DNA of 62,394 nt from positions 1 to 62,394 of the forward strand of contig NZ_JACHCP010000015.1 in NCBI RefSeq assembly GCF_014207185.1, read 5' to 3'. Every line of letters begins with the position of its first letter. The first letter of the stretch is position 1. This DNA comes from Rhodanobacter sp. A1T4 (GTDB lineage: Bacteria > Pseudomonadota > Gammaproteobacteria > Xanthomonadales > Rhodanobacteraceae). The notes under the pieces are model-generated. The model saw only the letters and a list, made by a program, of their open reading frames with translations, ran no database searches and was not told the DNA's origin. Made by a program: the position numbers and the translations under genes. Shown piece after piece: positions 8,269-19,232 of the stretch.

Positions 8269-9741
8269 TCAGTTGACACGCTGGCGTTCGCTGGAACTGG
8301 GGATGCGCAGACCTTCGCGATATTTGGCGACGGTACGGCGGGCAACCTGGATACCTTTGCGATGAAGTTCCTCGGCAATAGCCTGGTCGGATAGGGGTTT
8401 GCGGGTGTCTTCGGCATCGATCAGCTTGCGCAGCATGGCCTGGATCGCAGTGGCCGATGCGCTGCCGCCGTCTTCGGTCGATACGCCGCTGGAGAAAAAA
8501 TATTTCAGCTCGAACGTGCCGCGCGGTGTATGCAGATATTTGCGCGTGGTTACGCGCGAAATGGTCGATTCGTGCATGCCGACTTCTTCGGCCACTTCGC
8601 GCAGCACCAGCGGATGCATGGCCTCCGGTCCGTAGTCGAGAAAGGCGCTTTGCCGGCGCACGATCACCTCAGCCACCTTGAGCAAGGTTTCGGCGCGTGA
8701 TTCCAGGCTCTTGATCAGCCAGCGTGCCTCCTGCAGCTGGCCACGCATCCAGCTGGCGTCTTCGCCGCGGGCACGGGCGATCAGGCCGCAATAGTGCTGG
8801 TTCAGCCCCAGCTTGGGCTGGCAATCGGCGTTGAGGCTGACACGCCAGCGGGTACCGTCACGCAAGGCGTAAGCATCAGGTGCAACATATTCCACCGGCG
8901 TGGCGTCGAGAGCGGCGCCAGGACGAGGGTCAAGGCTGCGGATCAGTACGGCAGCGGAGATCACATCGTCCTCGGTGACGCGCAGGCGACGTGCCAGGCG
9001 CGCACTGTCGTTGCGCGCCAGCAGTTCCAGTTCGGTATCGACGATGCGCAGGGCCAGCTCGCGATGTGGTGTGTCAGGGGCAAACTGCTCCAGTTGCACG
9101 CGCAAGCAGTCACGCAGGTCCAAACTGCCCACGCCAGCGGGGTCGAAGCCTTGCAGCCGCCGACGTACGGTGTCCAATTCTTCAACACTGGCTTTGAAGC
9201 CATCAGGCAAAGCCGTCAGCAGGATTTCAAGGCCTTCCGTGAGATAGCCGTCGGCATTCATCGCATCGATCAACACGGTGGCAATCACATGTTGGCGTGG
9301 ATTGAACGACGCCATGTTGAGCTGCCACAGCAGATGCTGCTGCAGCGTTTCCGGTGCGGCGTTCTGCGGTTCGAAATCGCCGTCACCGCGCGTGGCGGTA
9401 CTGCTGTTCTTGCTGCCCAGGCTGCTGCTGGAAAAATCAATCGGCGATTCGGCGGTGCCTCCGCCATCAGCCCATTCGCTGGTGTCGTCGTTACTGTTGT
9501 CGTTTTCGGTGCCGGCAGCGGCGCTGGTGCGCTCGGTATAGTCGGTGTCAGCTTCTTCGCCATCGGCCGGCTCGACGTCATCGCTTTCTTCGGCGAACTC
9601 GAGCAGTGGGTTGCTCTCGGCGATCTGACGCAGCTCCGCTTCCAGCTCCAGCTGCGACAGCTGCAAAAGGCGGATCGCCTGCTGCAGTTGCGGCGTCAGG
9701 GTCAGCTGTTGATGGAGACGAAACTGAAGAGCAGGTTTCAT
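8269..9741 (-). CDS. rpoN: RNA polymerase sigma-54 factor
   Basis: Sigma-54 directs RNA polymerase to -24/-12 promoters that need AAA+ activators. The 490-residue product starts MKPALQFRLHQQLTLTPQLQ, the Q-rich region I. An acidic linker (about residues 50-125) follows, then the core-binding domain. The C-terminal DNA-binding part ends with the RpoN box ARRTVAKYRE near residue 475. An in-frame ATG at 9771 would add 10 residues that are not part of the family. It sits between lptB and hpf, a conserved proteobacterial order. Confidence 0.96.
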   Translation of the reverse strand: MKPALQFRLHQQLTLTPQLQQAIRLLQLSQLELEAELRQIAESNPLLEFAEESDDVEPADGEEADTDYTERTSAAAGTENDNSNDDTSEWADGGGTAESPIDFSSSSLGSKNSSTATRGDGDFEPQNAAPETLQQHLLWQLNMASFNPRQHVIATVLIDAMNADGYLTEGLEILLTALPDGFKASVEELDTVRRRLQGFDPAGVGSLDLRDCLRVQLEQFAPDTPHRELALRIVDTELELLARNDSARLARRLRVTEDDVISAAVLIRSLDPRPGAALDATPVEYVAPDAYALRDGTRWRVSLNADCQPKLGLNQHYCGLIARARGEDASWMRGQLQEARWLIKSLESRAETLLKVAEVIVRRQSAFLDYGPEAMHPLVLREVAEEVGMHESTISRVTTRKYLHTPRGTFELKYFFSSGVSTEDGGSASATAIQAMLRKLIDAEDTRKPLSDQAIAEELHRKGIQVARRTVAKYREGLRIPSSSERQRVN

Positions 9742-9841
9742 GCCAGCCCGATCGAAGGAACTCGCTGACATCCTAACGCTTGGCTGCCGATGCAGCCATA
9801 GGCGTGTGCGATCCGTGAAAGCGCGAACTGTGACCGCGGCA

Positions 9842-10561
9842 TCAAAGGCGGAATTCGCGCCCCAGATACACCTCGCGGACCTTCTCGTCGGCCAGGATAT
9901 GCGCCGGCGTGCCGCGCGACAGCACCTCGCCGTCGTTCAGGATATAGGCCCGATCGCAGATGCCCAGCGTCTCACGTACGTTGTGATCGGTGATCAGTAC
10001 GCCGATGCCGCGTTCCTTAAGATGCCGCACGATGCGCTGGATTTCACCAACCGAAATCGGATCGACGCCGGCGAACGGCTCGTCCAGCAGCATGTAGCGC
10101 GGCTGCGCGGCCAGTGCGCGGGCAATTTCCACCCGTCGGCGCTCGCCACCGGACAGACTGATGCCTTTTTGATCGGCGATGTGGCCGATCTTCAGTTCGT
10201 CGAGCAGGCTTTCCAGCTCGCTGGCACGCTGCTGCTGGCTCAGGCCATCGCGCAGTTCCAGCACGGCGAGGATGTTGTCCGACACACTGAGTCGACGGAA
10301 TACCGACGCCTCCTGCGGCAGATAGCCAATGCCCAGCTTGGCACGCGAGTGCATCGGCAGGCCGGTGATGTCCTGCTTGTCCAGCTTGATGCTGCCAGCG
10401 TCGGCCTCGATCAATCCGACCACCATGTAAAAGCAGGTGGTCTTGCCAGCCCCATTGGGGCCGAGCAGGCCGACCACTTCGCCCTCACGGATCGAGAAAG
10501 CGAAATCGCGCACGACCTTGCGTGCCTTGAAACTCTTTTGCAGACCTTCGGCAGAAAGCAT
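9842..10561 (-). CDS. lptB: LPS export ABC ATPase LptB
   Basis: LptB is the cytoplasmic ATPase of LptB2FG, which pulls LPS out of the inner membrane. The 239-residue protein has Walker [10 protein letters not shown] near residue 34, signature [10 protein letters not shown] near residue 137, Walker [14 protein letters not shown] and the H-loop in ITDHNVRE. The lptF/lptG genes are not in this window. It starts three bases after the lptA stop codon. Confidence 0.96.
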   Translation of the reverse strand: MLSAEGLQKSFKARKVVRDFAFSIREGEVVGLLGPNGAGKTTCFYMVVGLIEADAGSIKLDKQDITGLPMHSRAKLGIGYLPQEASVFRRLSVSDNILAVLELRDGLSQQQRASELESLLDELKIGHIADQKGISLSGGERRRVEIARALAAQPRYMLLDEPFAGVDPISVGEIQRIVRHLKERGIGVLITDHNVRETLGICDRAYILNDGEVLSRGTPAHILADEKVREVYLGREFRL

Positions 10562-10564
10562 CAG

Positions 10565-11284
10565 TTATGGCTGCTTCGGTGAGGGGGCGGTGCTGGCGGG
10601 TGCCGGTGCTTTTGGCGCCTCAGCGGGTGCTGCGGGCTTGGCGGCGGGCTTGATGATCGGCAGTTTGCCTGCAACAGCCTCGCCATCCGGCACCGGTTGC
10701 GCCGTAGGGGATTGGGCGCAGATGGCTGGTACGACGCCTGGCAAGGCCTTGGGCAGGATGACGCCATGTACCTGGCCATTGCTACCGGACTCGCCCACGA
10801 CCAGTTCGGTAATGGTGTTGTAGGTCAGCTTGTCGCCATGGAACTCGCCGCGACATTGTTGATGCATGACACCCTGAGTGGTCAGTACGGCGATCTGGCT
10901 CACATTGTCGTAGTCGATCTGGAGAGCATCGCCGGTCACCATGTTGTTGTTCTCGTCCAGCTCCTGGATGTGCGCAGGTTTGCCGGTGACAACGACGTGC
11001 GACATCTGCGAATCTCCATCCAGATATATCTTGGCCAGGTCACCCGTGAGCAGCAAGGTGCCCTGAGTGATCCTCACAGCACCCGTAAGCGTCGTGACCG
11101 AGTTCGGCACGTTGTACGCGTTGCTGGAGTTCGAGGTGTAGTTCATGATCTGCTGGCGATCCGCTTTCTTGGCGATCGCATGCAGCGGCAGCAGCGCAAT
11201 CGAAAGAAGTGCGAGCAACCGCAGCCCGGCGACTATGCGCCTAGGACTTGGGCTTGCGCGGCGGGAATGTGCCGTGGCTTTCAT
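10565..11284 (-). CDS. lptA: LPS transport periplasmic protein LptA
   Basis: LptA forms the periplasmic beta-jellyroll bridge that carries LPS from LptC to LptD. With the start at 11284 the protein has 239 residues: a basic, long signal sequence with a hydrophobic core LRLLALLSIALLPLHAIA, then the OstA-like domain (YTSNSSNAYNVPNSVTTLTG onward). A Pro/Ala-rich C-terminal tail (PAAKPAAPAEAPKAPAPAS) is longer than in E. coli. The gene overlaps the 3' end of lptC by 44 bases, so translation is probably coupled. Confidence 0.9.
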   Translation of the reverse strand: MKATAHSRRASPSPRRIVAGLRLLALLSIALLPLHAIAKKADRQQIMNYTSNSSNAYNVPNSVTTLTGAVRITQGTLLLTGDLAKIYLDGDSQMSHVVVTGKPAHIQELDENNNMVTGDALQIDYDNVSQIAVLTTQGVMHQQCRGEFHGDKLTYNTITELVVGESGSNGQVHGVILPKALPGVVPAICAQSPTAQPVPDGEAVAGKLPIIKPAAKPAAPAEAPKAPAPASTAPSPKQP

Positions 11285-11858
11285 CGAGCAGCTCCAGATG
11301 GTTGTCGTTGAGGTTGGCACGCATGCCGACTCCGCTTATTGTACGTTGACCCTGCACGATATTTGCCGCTTCGGCGGTTTCCATGCGTTGCTCTTTCGGC
11401 CATGCCGTCACTTCCGACGTGTGCATGATCGTTTCCGCTTGCGCCACACCCTTAGGATCAGTGTATGCCGGGCGATGCACGTAAACGGGTCCTTGCAGCT
11501 TGATCAGGGTGCCTTCCTTGTTGACCCAGCCATAAAGCGAGTTGCCGTCCCAGTCGGGTAACCCAGGTACCTTGGGAGGCAGTTGGAAGGTCGGCGTATT
11601 GAGGTAGAGCGATTCGTCGTCCTCGCGCCGTTCGATGTGCGGTGATTGCAGACGCATGCTCTGCTTGCCGAGCACATCGTATTCGGTGACGTGACTGTTG
11701 ATCAGCGTGTAGCCCGAGCGCGGCGGACCCACAAAGTCATTGGGTGCCACGGAAGGCCCGATCCACCACAGTAGCAGCTGGCCGAGGCCGGCCAGCAGCG
11801 CTATCGCAAGAGTGGCGGCAAGCAGGCCGCGGTCGCGCAGGTAACGGTTTACGCTCAC
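11241..11858 (-). CDS. lptC: LPS export protein LptC
   Basis: LptC is the single-pass inner-membrane protein that receives LPS from LptB2FG. I place the start at the GTG at 11858, which overlaps the kdsC stop as GTGA and gives 205 residues. A membrane anchor spans about residues 9-33 (LLAATLAIALLAGLGQLLLW). The periplasmic LptC domain follows, with RMETAEAANI near the end. A longer frame to 11912 lies inside kdsC and is unlikely. Confidence 0.9.
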   Translation of the reverse strand: MSVNRYLRDRGLLAATLAIALLAGLGQLLLWWIGPSVAPNDFVGPPRSGYTLINSHVTEYDVLGKQSMRLQSPHIERREDDESLYLNTPTFQLPPKVPGLPDWDGNSLYGWVNKEGTLIKLQGPVYVHRPAYTDPKGVAQAETIMHTSEVTAWPKEQRMETAEAANIVQGQRTISGVGMRANLNDNHLELLDESHGTFPPRKPKS

Positions 11859-12400
11859 TGCGCGGGCACCGCGGCGGCGTCTTTGCCCTGGGCGTGCAGG
11901 ATCAGATCGCATGCTTCACGGGCTGCGCCGAAGCCGCCGCTCTTGCTGGTCTGCCAATGCGCCTGCTCAGCCACCACGGGATGTGCATTGGCCACGGCCA
12001 CAGCGAGCCCGGCAAGCTGCATGGGCGGCAGATCCGGCAGGTCGTCGCCAATGAAGGCAGCCTGTTCCGTCGAGAGGTTGAGTGCGTCCAGCAACTCGAG
12101 CAGACAGCTGGCCTTGTTGTCCTGCGCCTGATAGACGTGAGCGATGCCAAGTTCTTCGGCGCGCAACGCCACCGGGTGGCTGATTCGGGCACTGATGATC
12201 GCCACCACCACGCCGTTTTGCTGCAGCCGTTTCAGGCCGAGCCCGTCATGCACGTGGAACACCTTGGTTTCCCGGCCATCTTCGCCGTACCAGAGGCGGC
12301 CGTCAGTCAGCGTGCCGTCCACATCGAATACCGCAACGCGGATCTTGGCGGCGCGGGCGAGGATGTCGGCGGGGATGTCGGCGAGATAGTTTGAATTCAC
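11855..12400 (-). CDS. kdsC: Kdo-8-phosphate phosphatase KdsC
   Basis: KdsC removes phosphate from Kdo-8-P in Kdo synthesis. It is a 181-residue HAD phosphatase with the nucleophile motif FDVDGTLTDG near residue 24, motif II in VVAIISAR, and motif III/IV in IGDDLPDLPPM. There is no cap domain, as usual for this family. It lies between kdsD (109 bases upstream) and lptC, with which it shares a 4-base overlap. Confidence 0.95.
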   Translation of the reverse strand: MNSNYLADIPADILARAAKIRVAVFDVDGTLTDGRLWYGEDGRETKVFHVHDGLGLKRLQQNGVVVAIISARISHPVALRAEELGIAHVYQAQDNKASCLLELLDALNLSTEQAAFIGDDLPDLPPMQLAGLAVAVANAHPVVAEQAHWQTSKSGGFGAAREACDLILHAQGKDAAAVPAQ

Positions 12401-12509
12401 GGTGGCGACTGCATGGAATAAGGGGGCAAGGGATTAGTAGCGAAGGGCGAGGAAAGGAGTAAGGCGGAGCCGGATTTACCGCCCTCGTTACTCGTCCCTA
12501 TCGATGGCA

Positions 12510-13520
12510 TCACACCACGCGGGCACGGAGCAGATCATGAATATTGAGCGCGCCCACCACATGTTGTTCATCATCGACGACCAGCAGAGCGTTGATCTTG
12601 AGCTTTTCCATCAGTTGCGCGGCTTCGGCTGCCAGCTTGCCGGCGCCAATGGTCTTTGGGGCCCGGGTCATCAACTCACCCACCTTGGCGCTGCGCAGAT
12701 CGATGTCGACATCATCGAGCGCGCGGCGCAGGTCACCGTCTGTAAATACGCCTAACAGACGTTGCTCGGCATCCACCACCGCGGTCATGCCCAGGTGTTT
12801 GCGGGTCATTTCCACCAGCGCGGTGGTGATGCTTGCATCGGGCGGTACGCGGGGCACGTCGGCACCGCTGTGCATCACGTCGCTGATGTGTAGCAGCAGA
12901 CGCCGGCCAAGGCTGCCGGCCGGATGCGAACGGGCGAAGTCGTCCGAGGTAAAACCCCGTGCCTCGAGCAAGGCGATAGCCAGCGCATCGCCCATGACAA
13001 GAGCCACCGTGGTGCTGGTAGTCGGCGCCAGGCCAAGTGGGCATGCCTCGCTGGTTATGCTGCCATCCAGGACGACATCGGCTTCGGTGGCCAGCGATGA
13101 CTTGGACTTGCCCGTGATCACGATCAGCGGGATGCCCTGGCGCTTGATCATCGGTAGGATGAACAGCAGTTCGTCGGTTTCGCCCGAATAGGACAGCGCC
13201 AGCACAACGTCCTCGGGCAGGATCATGCCCAGATCGCCATGGCTGGCCTCACCCGGGTGCACGAAAAAGGCCGGCGTGCCGGTGGATGCAAGCGTGGCAG
13301 CGATTTTGCGTGCCACATGCCCTGACTTGCCCATGCCGCTGACCACGACGCGGCCCTTGCAGGCCAGGATAATGCGGCAGGCTTCGACAAATTCCGGCCC
13401 GATCCGTGGTTCTAGCGCCTGGATAGCCGACGCTTCGAGGCCGATGACCGACCGTGCGCTGCGCACGATGAGGTCCGGATCCATTGCGATGGCGACAGGC
13501 GGGGCGATGCGTGCGTTCAT
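12510..13520 (-). CDS. kdsD: D-arabinose-5-phosphate isomerase KdsD
   Basis: This enzyme converts ribulose-5-P to arabinose-5-P, the first step toward Kdo. The start at 13520 gives 336 residues (E. coli KdsD has 328). The SIS domain shows VVVSGMGKSGHVARKIAATL and SYSGETDELLF; two CBS domains follow from about residue 215 (HSGADVPRVPPDASITTALV and LMTRAPKTIGAGKLAAEAAQ). It heads the minus-strand run that continues to ptsI and is divergent from ibaG. Confidence 0.95.
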   Translation of the reverse strand: MNARIAPPVAIAMDPDLIVRSARSVIGLEASAIQALEPRIGPEFVEACRIILACKGRVVVSGMGKSGHVARKIAATLASTGTPAFFVHPGEASHGDLGMILPEDVVLALSYSGETDELLFILPMIKRQGIPLIVITGKSKSSLATEADVVLDGSITSEACPLGLAPTTSTTVALVMGDALAIALLEARGFTSDDFARSHPAGSLGRRLLLHISDVMHSGADVPRVPPDASITTALVEMTRKHLGMTAVVDAEQRLLGVFTDGDLRRALDDVDIDLRSAKVGELMTRAPKTIGAGKLAAEAAQLMEKLKINALLVVDDEQHVVGALNIHDLLRARVV

Positions 13521-13762
13521 GAGGGCTCGGGTGGAAAGGGAATATCTGCGACCTGCGGTTCTAACCCCCTGGAATGATGACACCGAACTCCATTGGGCCA
13601 AGCCGATTGCTGCAGCCGTCATTTCTGCGCCAGCGTATTTCCATTACCATGGCACATTCGCATTTTAACGTCATAAGTCGGCGCATTGGATTCCAACGCC
13701 GGCAAAATCGACACATCGGCTGACGCCAGTTCATCCGCCCTTTTCCGAGGAAATCCCCATTC

Positions 13763-14017
13763 ATGGACCCAGCCAGCATCCAGGCAATGATCGAAAACGG
13801 CTTGGCCGGCGCGCAGGTTGACGTCAGCGGGGCAGACGGTGTGCATTTCGAGGCGACCGTGGTGTCCAGCCAGTTTGCCGGCAAGCTGCCGCTGGCACGG
13901 CATCGTCTGGTCTACGCCACCCTGGGCGACTTGATGGGTGGTGCGATCCACGCGCTGGCACTAAAAACCCTTACCCCCGAGGAAGCTGCGGCGCTTGCAC
14001 CTTCTTCGGTGCGCTAA
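13763..14017 (+). CDS. ibaG: BolA-family protein IbaG
   Basis: This 84-residue BolA/IbaG protein (YrbA in older naming) is expected to work with monothiol glutaredoxins in Fe-S handling. The BolA fold is recognisable from GADGVHFEATVVSSQFAGK to RHRLVYATLGDLMGGAIHAL. The position just before murA is the standard gammaproteobacterial order. A GAGG lies before the ATG at 13763. Confidence 0.9.
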   Translation: MDPASIQAMIENGLAGAQVDVSGADGVHFEATVVSSQFAGKLPLARHRLVYATLGDLMGGAIHALALKTLTPEEAAALAPSSVR

Positions 14018-14039
14018 TGATGTTTTTGCATTGAATTGA

Positions 14040-15365
<1,326 letters not shown>

Positions 15366-15399
15366 TCACGTACCCAATACGGGCAATTCAACGCAACAG

Positions 15400-15427
15400 A
15401 AAGGCCGCACAAGCGGCCTTTCTTTTT
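15400..15427 (+). terminator. Intrinsic terminator after murA
   Basis: A hairpin with AAAGGCCGC/GCGGCCTTT arms around a short ACAA loop runs into a T-rich tail (TTTCTTTTT). It ends the ibaG-murA transcript. Confidence 0.88.
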
Positions 15428-15443
15428 GACATGAACTAACGAG

Positions 15444-15487
15444 CTTTACGAACAACCGGCTTTACGAACAGCCGGCTTTACGGTCGG
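15444..15487. repeat. 16-bp tandem repeat, 2.7 copies
   Basis: There are three units of the form CTTTACGAACAnCCGG at 15444-15459 and 15460-15475, and a shortened one at 15476-15487. The last unit contains the stop codon and final two codons of the DUF3108 gene on the minus strand. The array therefore reaches into the end of that coding region. Confidence 0.6.
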
Positions 15488-16191
15488 CTGAAGCTGACCA
15501 GCTGCAGCGTGAGATCACCGCCGTCGGCCTGGGTGATCTTTACCGGCACTGGATACTTCTGTGGCACGTACCAGGCATCGAAGCGGTTGCTGCCGTCATC
15601 ACTGCGCGCCACCTTTTCGGCGTTGAACTTGCCTGCCGGTACCTGCACCGATTCGGAGCCGGTGACCTTGTATTGCTGCTGCTCCACGCCCTGGCGCACG
15701 CCTACGGGCACGGTCACTGCCTGCTTGCCGCTGGCCAGTGCCAGACCGATCGCCAGCGGCAGGCTGTTGCGGTCGGCCATGCCCGGTACGCCAGCGTAGC
15801 TGCCGGGGCCTTTGCCTTCGTCGACTGTGACCTTGCCGGATGCCGGGTCGACGCTCATGTGGCGCTGCTTGCTCTTGAACGAGCTCTGCATCTTGTAGTC
15901 GTAGCTCAGCGTCGCAGGCATGTCGTTCTGCCAGCGGAAACGCGTGGTTTCCTTCGAGCTGGCAGCAATGATGGCGGCCATGCCGCCGGTGCCGTTGCTG
16001 CTGCTGCTATAGGAGTACTCGCCGTTGCCGATAGCACTGAGTTTGATGGTCGCGTCGCCGAGCGGCTGGCCATCGCTGAGTACTTGATAGTGCGCGGTAA
16101 ACGGCTGTGGTGCAGCGGCAAGCGCGGTACCGGTAGCTAGGGCCAGTGCAAGACCGGCGGCGAGAGCGGGGACGCGGGTGAGTTTTTTCAT
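15478..16191 (-). CDS. DUF3108 periplasmic protein
   Basis: This 237-residue protein has a clear signal peptide (residues 1-26, cut near TALAAAPQP). A DUF3108 beta-sandwich domain follows, with the family stretches FTAHYQVLSDGQPLGDATI and RFDAWYVPQKYPVPVKI. Function is unknown; members are exported and often lie next to purN/purM in Xanthomonadales, as here (42 bases after purN). The name rests on the domain only. Confidence 0.8.
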   Translation of the reverse strand: MKKLTRVPALAAGLALALATGTALAAAPQPFTAHYQVLSDGQPLGDATIKLSAIGNGEYSYSSSSNGTGGMAAIIAASSKETTRFRWQNDMPATLSYDYKMQSSFKSKQRHMSVDPASGKVTVDEGKGPGSYAGVPGMADRNSLPLAIGLALASGKQAVTVPVGVRQGVEQQQYKVTGSESVQVPAGKFNAEKVARSDDGSNRFDAWYVPQKYPVPVKITQADGGDLTLQLVSFSRP

Positions 16192-16233
16192 GCCTGCCAG
16201 TTTTGCGCAGCGATCCTGAACGCGCCATGCAGA

Positions 16234-16911
16234 TCAGTGATTTTTTACCAGCCGGCCATCGATCAGTTGCAGCGGCTGGGCGAGTGCTTCACCGTTGAAT
16301 TGCACACGATCCGTGTAGAGAGCAATCCGTCCGCCCGCGATGCCTGCGACCACGGCGGTAAGCAGCCCATGTTCCAGCGGCAGCAGCCGCTGCGCCAACC
16401 GATGTTCGTCCTCGCCGGACTCCACGGCGAGGCGTACCTGCGCAATGACCGGCCCGCCATCCAGCTCGGCGGTGACGTAATGAACACTTGCCCCGTGTTC
16501 ACTATCGCCGGCCTCGAGCGCGCGACGATGCGTATGCAAGCCGCGATATTTCGGCAGCAGCGAGGGATGGATATTGATCATCCGGCCGATCCAAGGCGTC
16601 AGCGCATCGCTGTCAATAATTCGCATAAAGCCGGCCAGCACGAGTAGTTCGGCACCGCTGGCGGCGAGACGAGCAAACAGGTCGATGTCGAAGGCGCGGC
16701 GGTCCGGGTAATGGCCTGGATCAAGTACCAGTGTCGGAACGCCGGCAGCTTCGGCCAGCTGCAAGGCGCCAGCGGCGGCTTTGTCGCTCGCGACCAGGAC
16801 GAACTCGACCGGCAAGTCGCCGCAGTCGCGCGCCACCAACAGCGCAGCGAGATTACTGCCGCGTCCGGAGGCCAGCACAGCGATGCGTAAGGGATTATTC
16901 AAAGCGGACAC
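16234..16911 (-). CDS. purN: Phosphoribosylglycinamide formyltransferase
   Basis: PurN transfers a formyl group from 10-formyl-THF to GAR in purine synthesis. I start it at the GTG at 16911, 13 bases after the purM stop, giving 225 residues; the frame is open further upstream inside purM. Family motifs are VLASGRGSNLAAL, the catalytic NIHPSLLPKYRG and the Asp in ELDGGPVIAQ. It is cotranscribed with purM. Confidence 0.93.
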   Translation of the reverse strand: MSALNNPLRIAVLASGRGSNLAALLVARDCGDLPVEFVLVASDKAAAGALQLAEAAGVPTLVLDPGHYPDRRAFDIDLFARLAASGAELLVLAGFMRIIDSDALTPWIGRMINIHPSLLPKYRGLHTHRRALEAGDSEHGASVHYVTAELDGGPVIAQVRLAVESGEDEHRLAQRLLPLEHGLLTAVVAGIAGGRIALYTDRVQFNGEALAQPLQLIDGRLVKNH

Positions 16912-16924
16912 AACGTAGCGAGGG

Positions 16925-17968
16925 TTAGCCGATCCGCACGCGCTCGTCGCCCTGCGCCGGCACGACTTCGCCAATCAACGAGCTGGCCAGGCCGTGCTTC
17001 TGCAGCAGCGCGCTTGCCGCGGTCACCGCGTCGCGCGGCAGGATCACCGTGAAGCCGATGCCGCAGTTGAACGTGCGCCACATTTCTTCGCGCGCCACGT
17101 TGCCCTCGCGCATCAGCCAGTCGAACACCGGCGGCAGCACGATGGTGCTGGCATCCAGCGCAATGCCGAGATCATCGGGCACGACGCGGATGATATTTTC
17201 CTTCAGGCCGCCACCGGTGATGTGGGCCATGCCGTGGACCGTTCCACCCTTCAACAAATCCAGGATGGCTTTGACGTAGATCGTCGTCGGTGCCATCAGC
17301 GCATCGGCCAGCTTCACGCCGCTTACGTCCAGGTCGAGTCTGCCGTTATCTGGCGTGCAACCGGCACGCTCGAGGATCTTGCGGATCAGCGAATAGCCAT
17401 TCGAGTGTGGGCCGGACGAGGCGACGCCAAGGATCACGTCGCCGGCGACGATGCCTTCGCCGCTGAGCATCTGCGATTTCTCGACCGCACCAACGGTGAA
17501 GCCGGCAAGGTCGTATTCACCCGGCGGGTACATGTCGGGCATTTCGGCCGTTTCACCGCCGATCAGCGCGCATCCGGCCAGCTCGCAGCCTTTGGCGATG
17601 CCGCCGACGACGGCCACGGTGGTTTCCACATCGAGCTTGCCGGTAGCAAAGTAGTCGAGGAAAAACAGCGGCTCGGCGCCTTGTACCAGCACGTCGTTGA
17701 CGCACATGCCGACCAGGTCGATGCCGATGGTGTCGTGGCGGCCGAGGATCTGCGCCAGTTTCAGCTTGGTGCCGACGCCGTCGGTACCTGACACCAGCAC
17801 CGGTTCCTTGTACTTGCCGGAGAGGTCGAAAAGCCCGCCAAAGCCGCCCAGCCCGCCCATCACTTCAGGGCGGAAGGTACGCTTGACCAGCGGCTTGATG
17901 CGTTCGACCACGGCATTGCCGGCGTCGATATCAACGCCGGCGGCGCGGTAGGTGAGGGCGTCAGACAT
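16925..17968 (-). CDS. purM: Phosphoribosylformylglycinamidine cyclo-ligase
   Basis: PurM (AIR synthetase) closes the imidazole ring using ATP. The 347-residue product shows [13 protein letters not shown] at the start, [12 protein letters not shown], the [21 protein letters not shown] block and [13 protein letters not shown]. It is full length and heads the purM-purN-DUF3108 operon. The divergent DUF2066 gene begins 149 bases away. Confidence 0.97.
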   Translation of the reverse strand: MSDALTYRAAGVDIDAGNAVVERIKPLVKRTFRPEVMGGLGGFGGLFDLSGKYKEPVLVSGTDGVGTKLKLAQILGRHDTIGIDLVGMCVNDVLVQGAEPLFFLDYFATGKLDVETTVAVVGGIAKGCELAGCALIGGETAEMPDMYPPGEYDLAGFTVGAVEKSQMLSGEGIVAGDVILGVASSGPHSNGYSLIRKILERAGCTPDNGRLDLDVSGVKLADALMAPTTIYVKAILDLLKGGTVHGMAHITGGGLKENIIRVVPDDLGIALDASTIVLPPVFDWLMREGNVAREEMWRTFNCGIGFTVILPRDAVTAASALLQKHGLASSLIGEVVPAQGDERVRIG

Positions 17969-18116
17969 GGCGGAAACCGGCGTGGATTAAGCTCGTCAGT
18001 TTAGCAGTAGTGCGGCAATGCTGGCCGGCATGCTGCGATCCGGTGTGGCGCCGATGGACGCTGGCGGCGCGATTGGGCAGACTTCCCCGGGGATTTCCCT
18101 GTTTGAAGATATCCAT

Positions 18117-19100
18117 ATGCGCCTGTCACGCCTGTCATTCGTCGCCCTGCTGTTTGGTCTCGCCGTGCTCTCGCCATGGCGCGTGCAGGCTCAGGGCTCG
18201 CCGTATTCGGTCATCGTTCCGGTTAACGATGTCAGCGATGCTCAGCGTGACGCGGCCTTCGTCACCGCGCTGGGGCAGGTGCTGACGCGAGTAGCTGGCG
18301 GTCAGGATTTGCGCAGCAACGCCGGTTACGGCGACGCGATGAAAAATGCAGCTTCGCTGGTGCGCAAATACCAGTACCAGCGAGCCGCCACTGGCCTGAG
18401 TCTGGAGGTGGATTTCGAGCCGGGCACCGTGCGCCGGTTGATATCGACGTTGGGTGTCGCCAGCGCAGGGGTCAAGCCGCCGGTACTGCTGCTGGTGCAG
18501 GGGGCGGACGGCAAGCTGTTCGATCAATCCTCGTTGGGCAGTCTGGCTGCGACGGCCAGCGCACGTGGCACCAATGTGACGTATCCCGATGCGGCCAATC
18601 CGCCGGATGCGACCCAGGCTGCTGCTGCCGATGCAGCCACACTGGCGGCGATCGATCAGCAATACCACACCGGTCTGGTGCTGGTCGGCAGCCTGCACAA
18701 CGGCAGCGCCTCATGGACGCTGATTTCCGGTGGCCAGGCGCAAAAATGGACCAACAAGGGCACGACCGAAGACTCGCTGCTGAGCGATGCCGGCAACGGC
18801 ATGGTCGATCGCATCGGCAAGCAGCTCAACGTCATCGGCGCTGGCGTCAGCGAAGGCAAGGTATGGGTGGGCGGGCTGAAATCCGCGATGGATTACGCCG
18901 ACTTGCTGTCCGCGCTGCGGGCTGATCCGTCGATCAGTGATGTCAGCACCATCGGTGCGCAGAACGACGGCGTGCTGCTGGACGTCAAGGCTTCGGTCCC
19001 GCTGAGCGCGCTTGCCGCCAACCTCGCGGCCGGCGGTCGCCTGCTGCTGGACAAGGACGCGCACGATGGCGCCGATGCAACGTTGAGCTGGTTGCACTGA
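18117..19100 (+). CDS. DUF2066 exported protein
   Basis: The start at 18117 gives 327 residues beginning with a signal peptide, MRLSRLSFVALLFGLAVLSP, and a cut near VQAQG. The mature part carries the DUF2066 signature: VNDVSDAQRDAAFVTALGQV, then RKYQYQ and later IDQQYHTGLVLVGSL. Function is unknown. It precedes perM-hda, the usual order in this group. A longer frame from 18018 would bury the signal peptide and is rejected. Confidence 0.8.
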   Translation: MRLSRLSFVALLFGLAVLSPWRVQAQGSPYSVIVPVNDVSDAQRDAAFVTALGQVLTRVAGGQDLRSNAGYGDAMKNAASLVRKYQYQRAATGLSLEVDFEPGTVRRLISTLGVASAGVKPPVLLLVQGADGKLFDQSSLGSLAATASARGTNVTYPDAANPPDATQAAAADAATLAAIDQQYHTGLVLVGSLHNGSASWTLISGGQAQKWTNKGTTEDSLLSDAGNGMVDRIGKQLNVIGAGVSEGKVWVGGLKSAMDYADLLSALRADPSISDVSTIGAQNDGVLLDVKASVPLSALAANLAAGGRLLLDKDAHDGADATLSWLH

Positions 19101-19232
19101 ACGCGCGACAAGCGCCTTGGCTTGTGGATGGGCTACACGGTCTGCTCACGACGGTTCTTGAACGCTTCGATTTCATAAATCCCATCGGCGTCCGTCGATT
19201 CGGTCCGAGGTATCTGCAATGAGGTATCAGCC

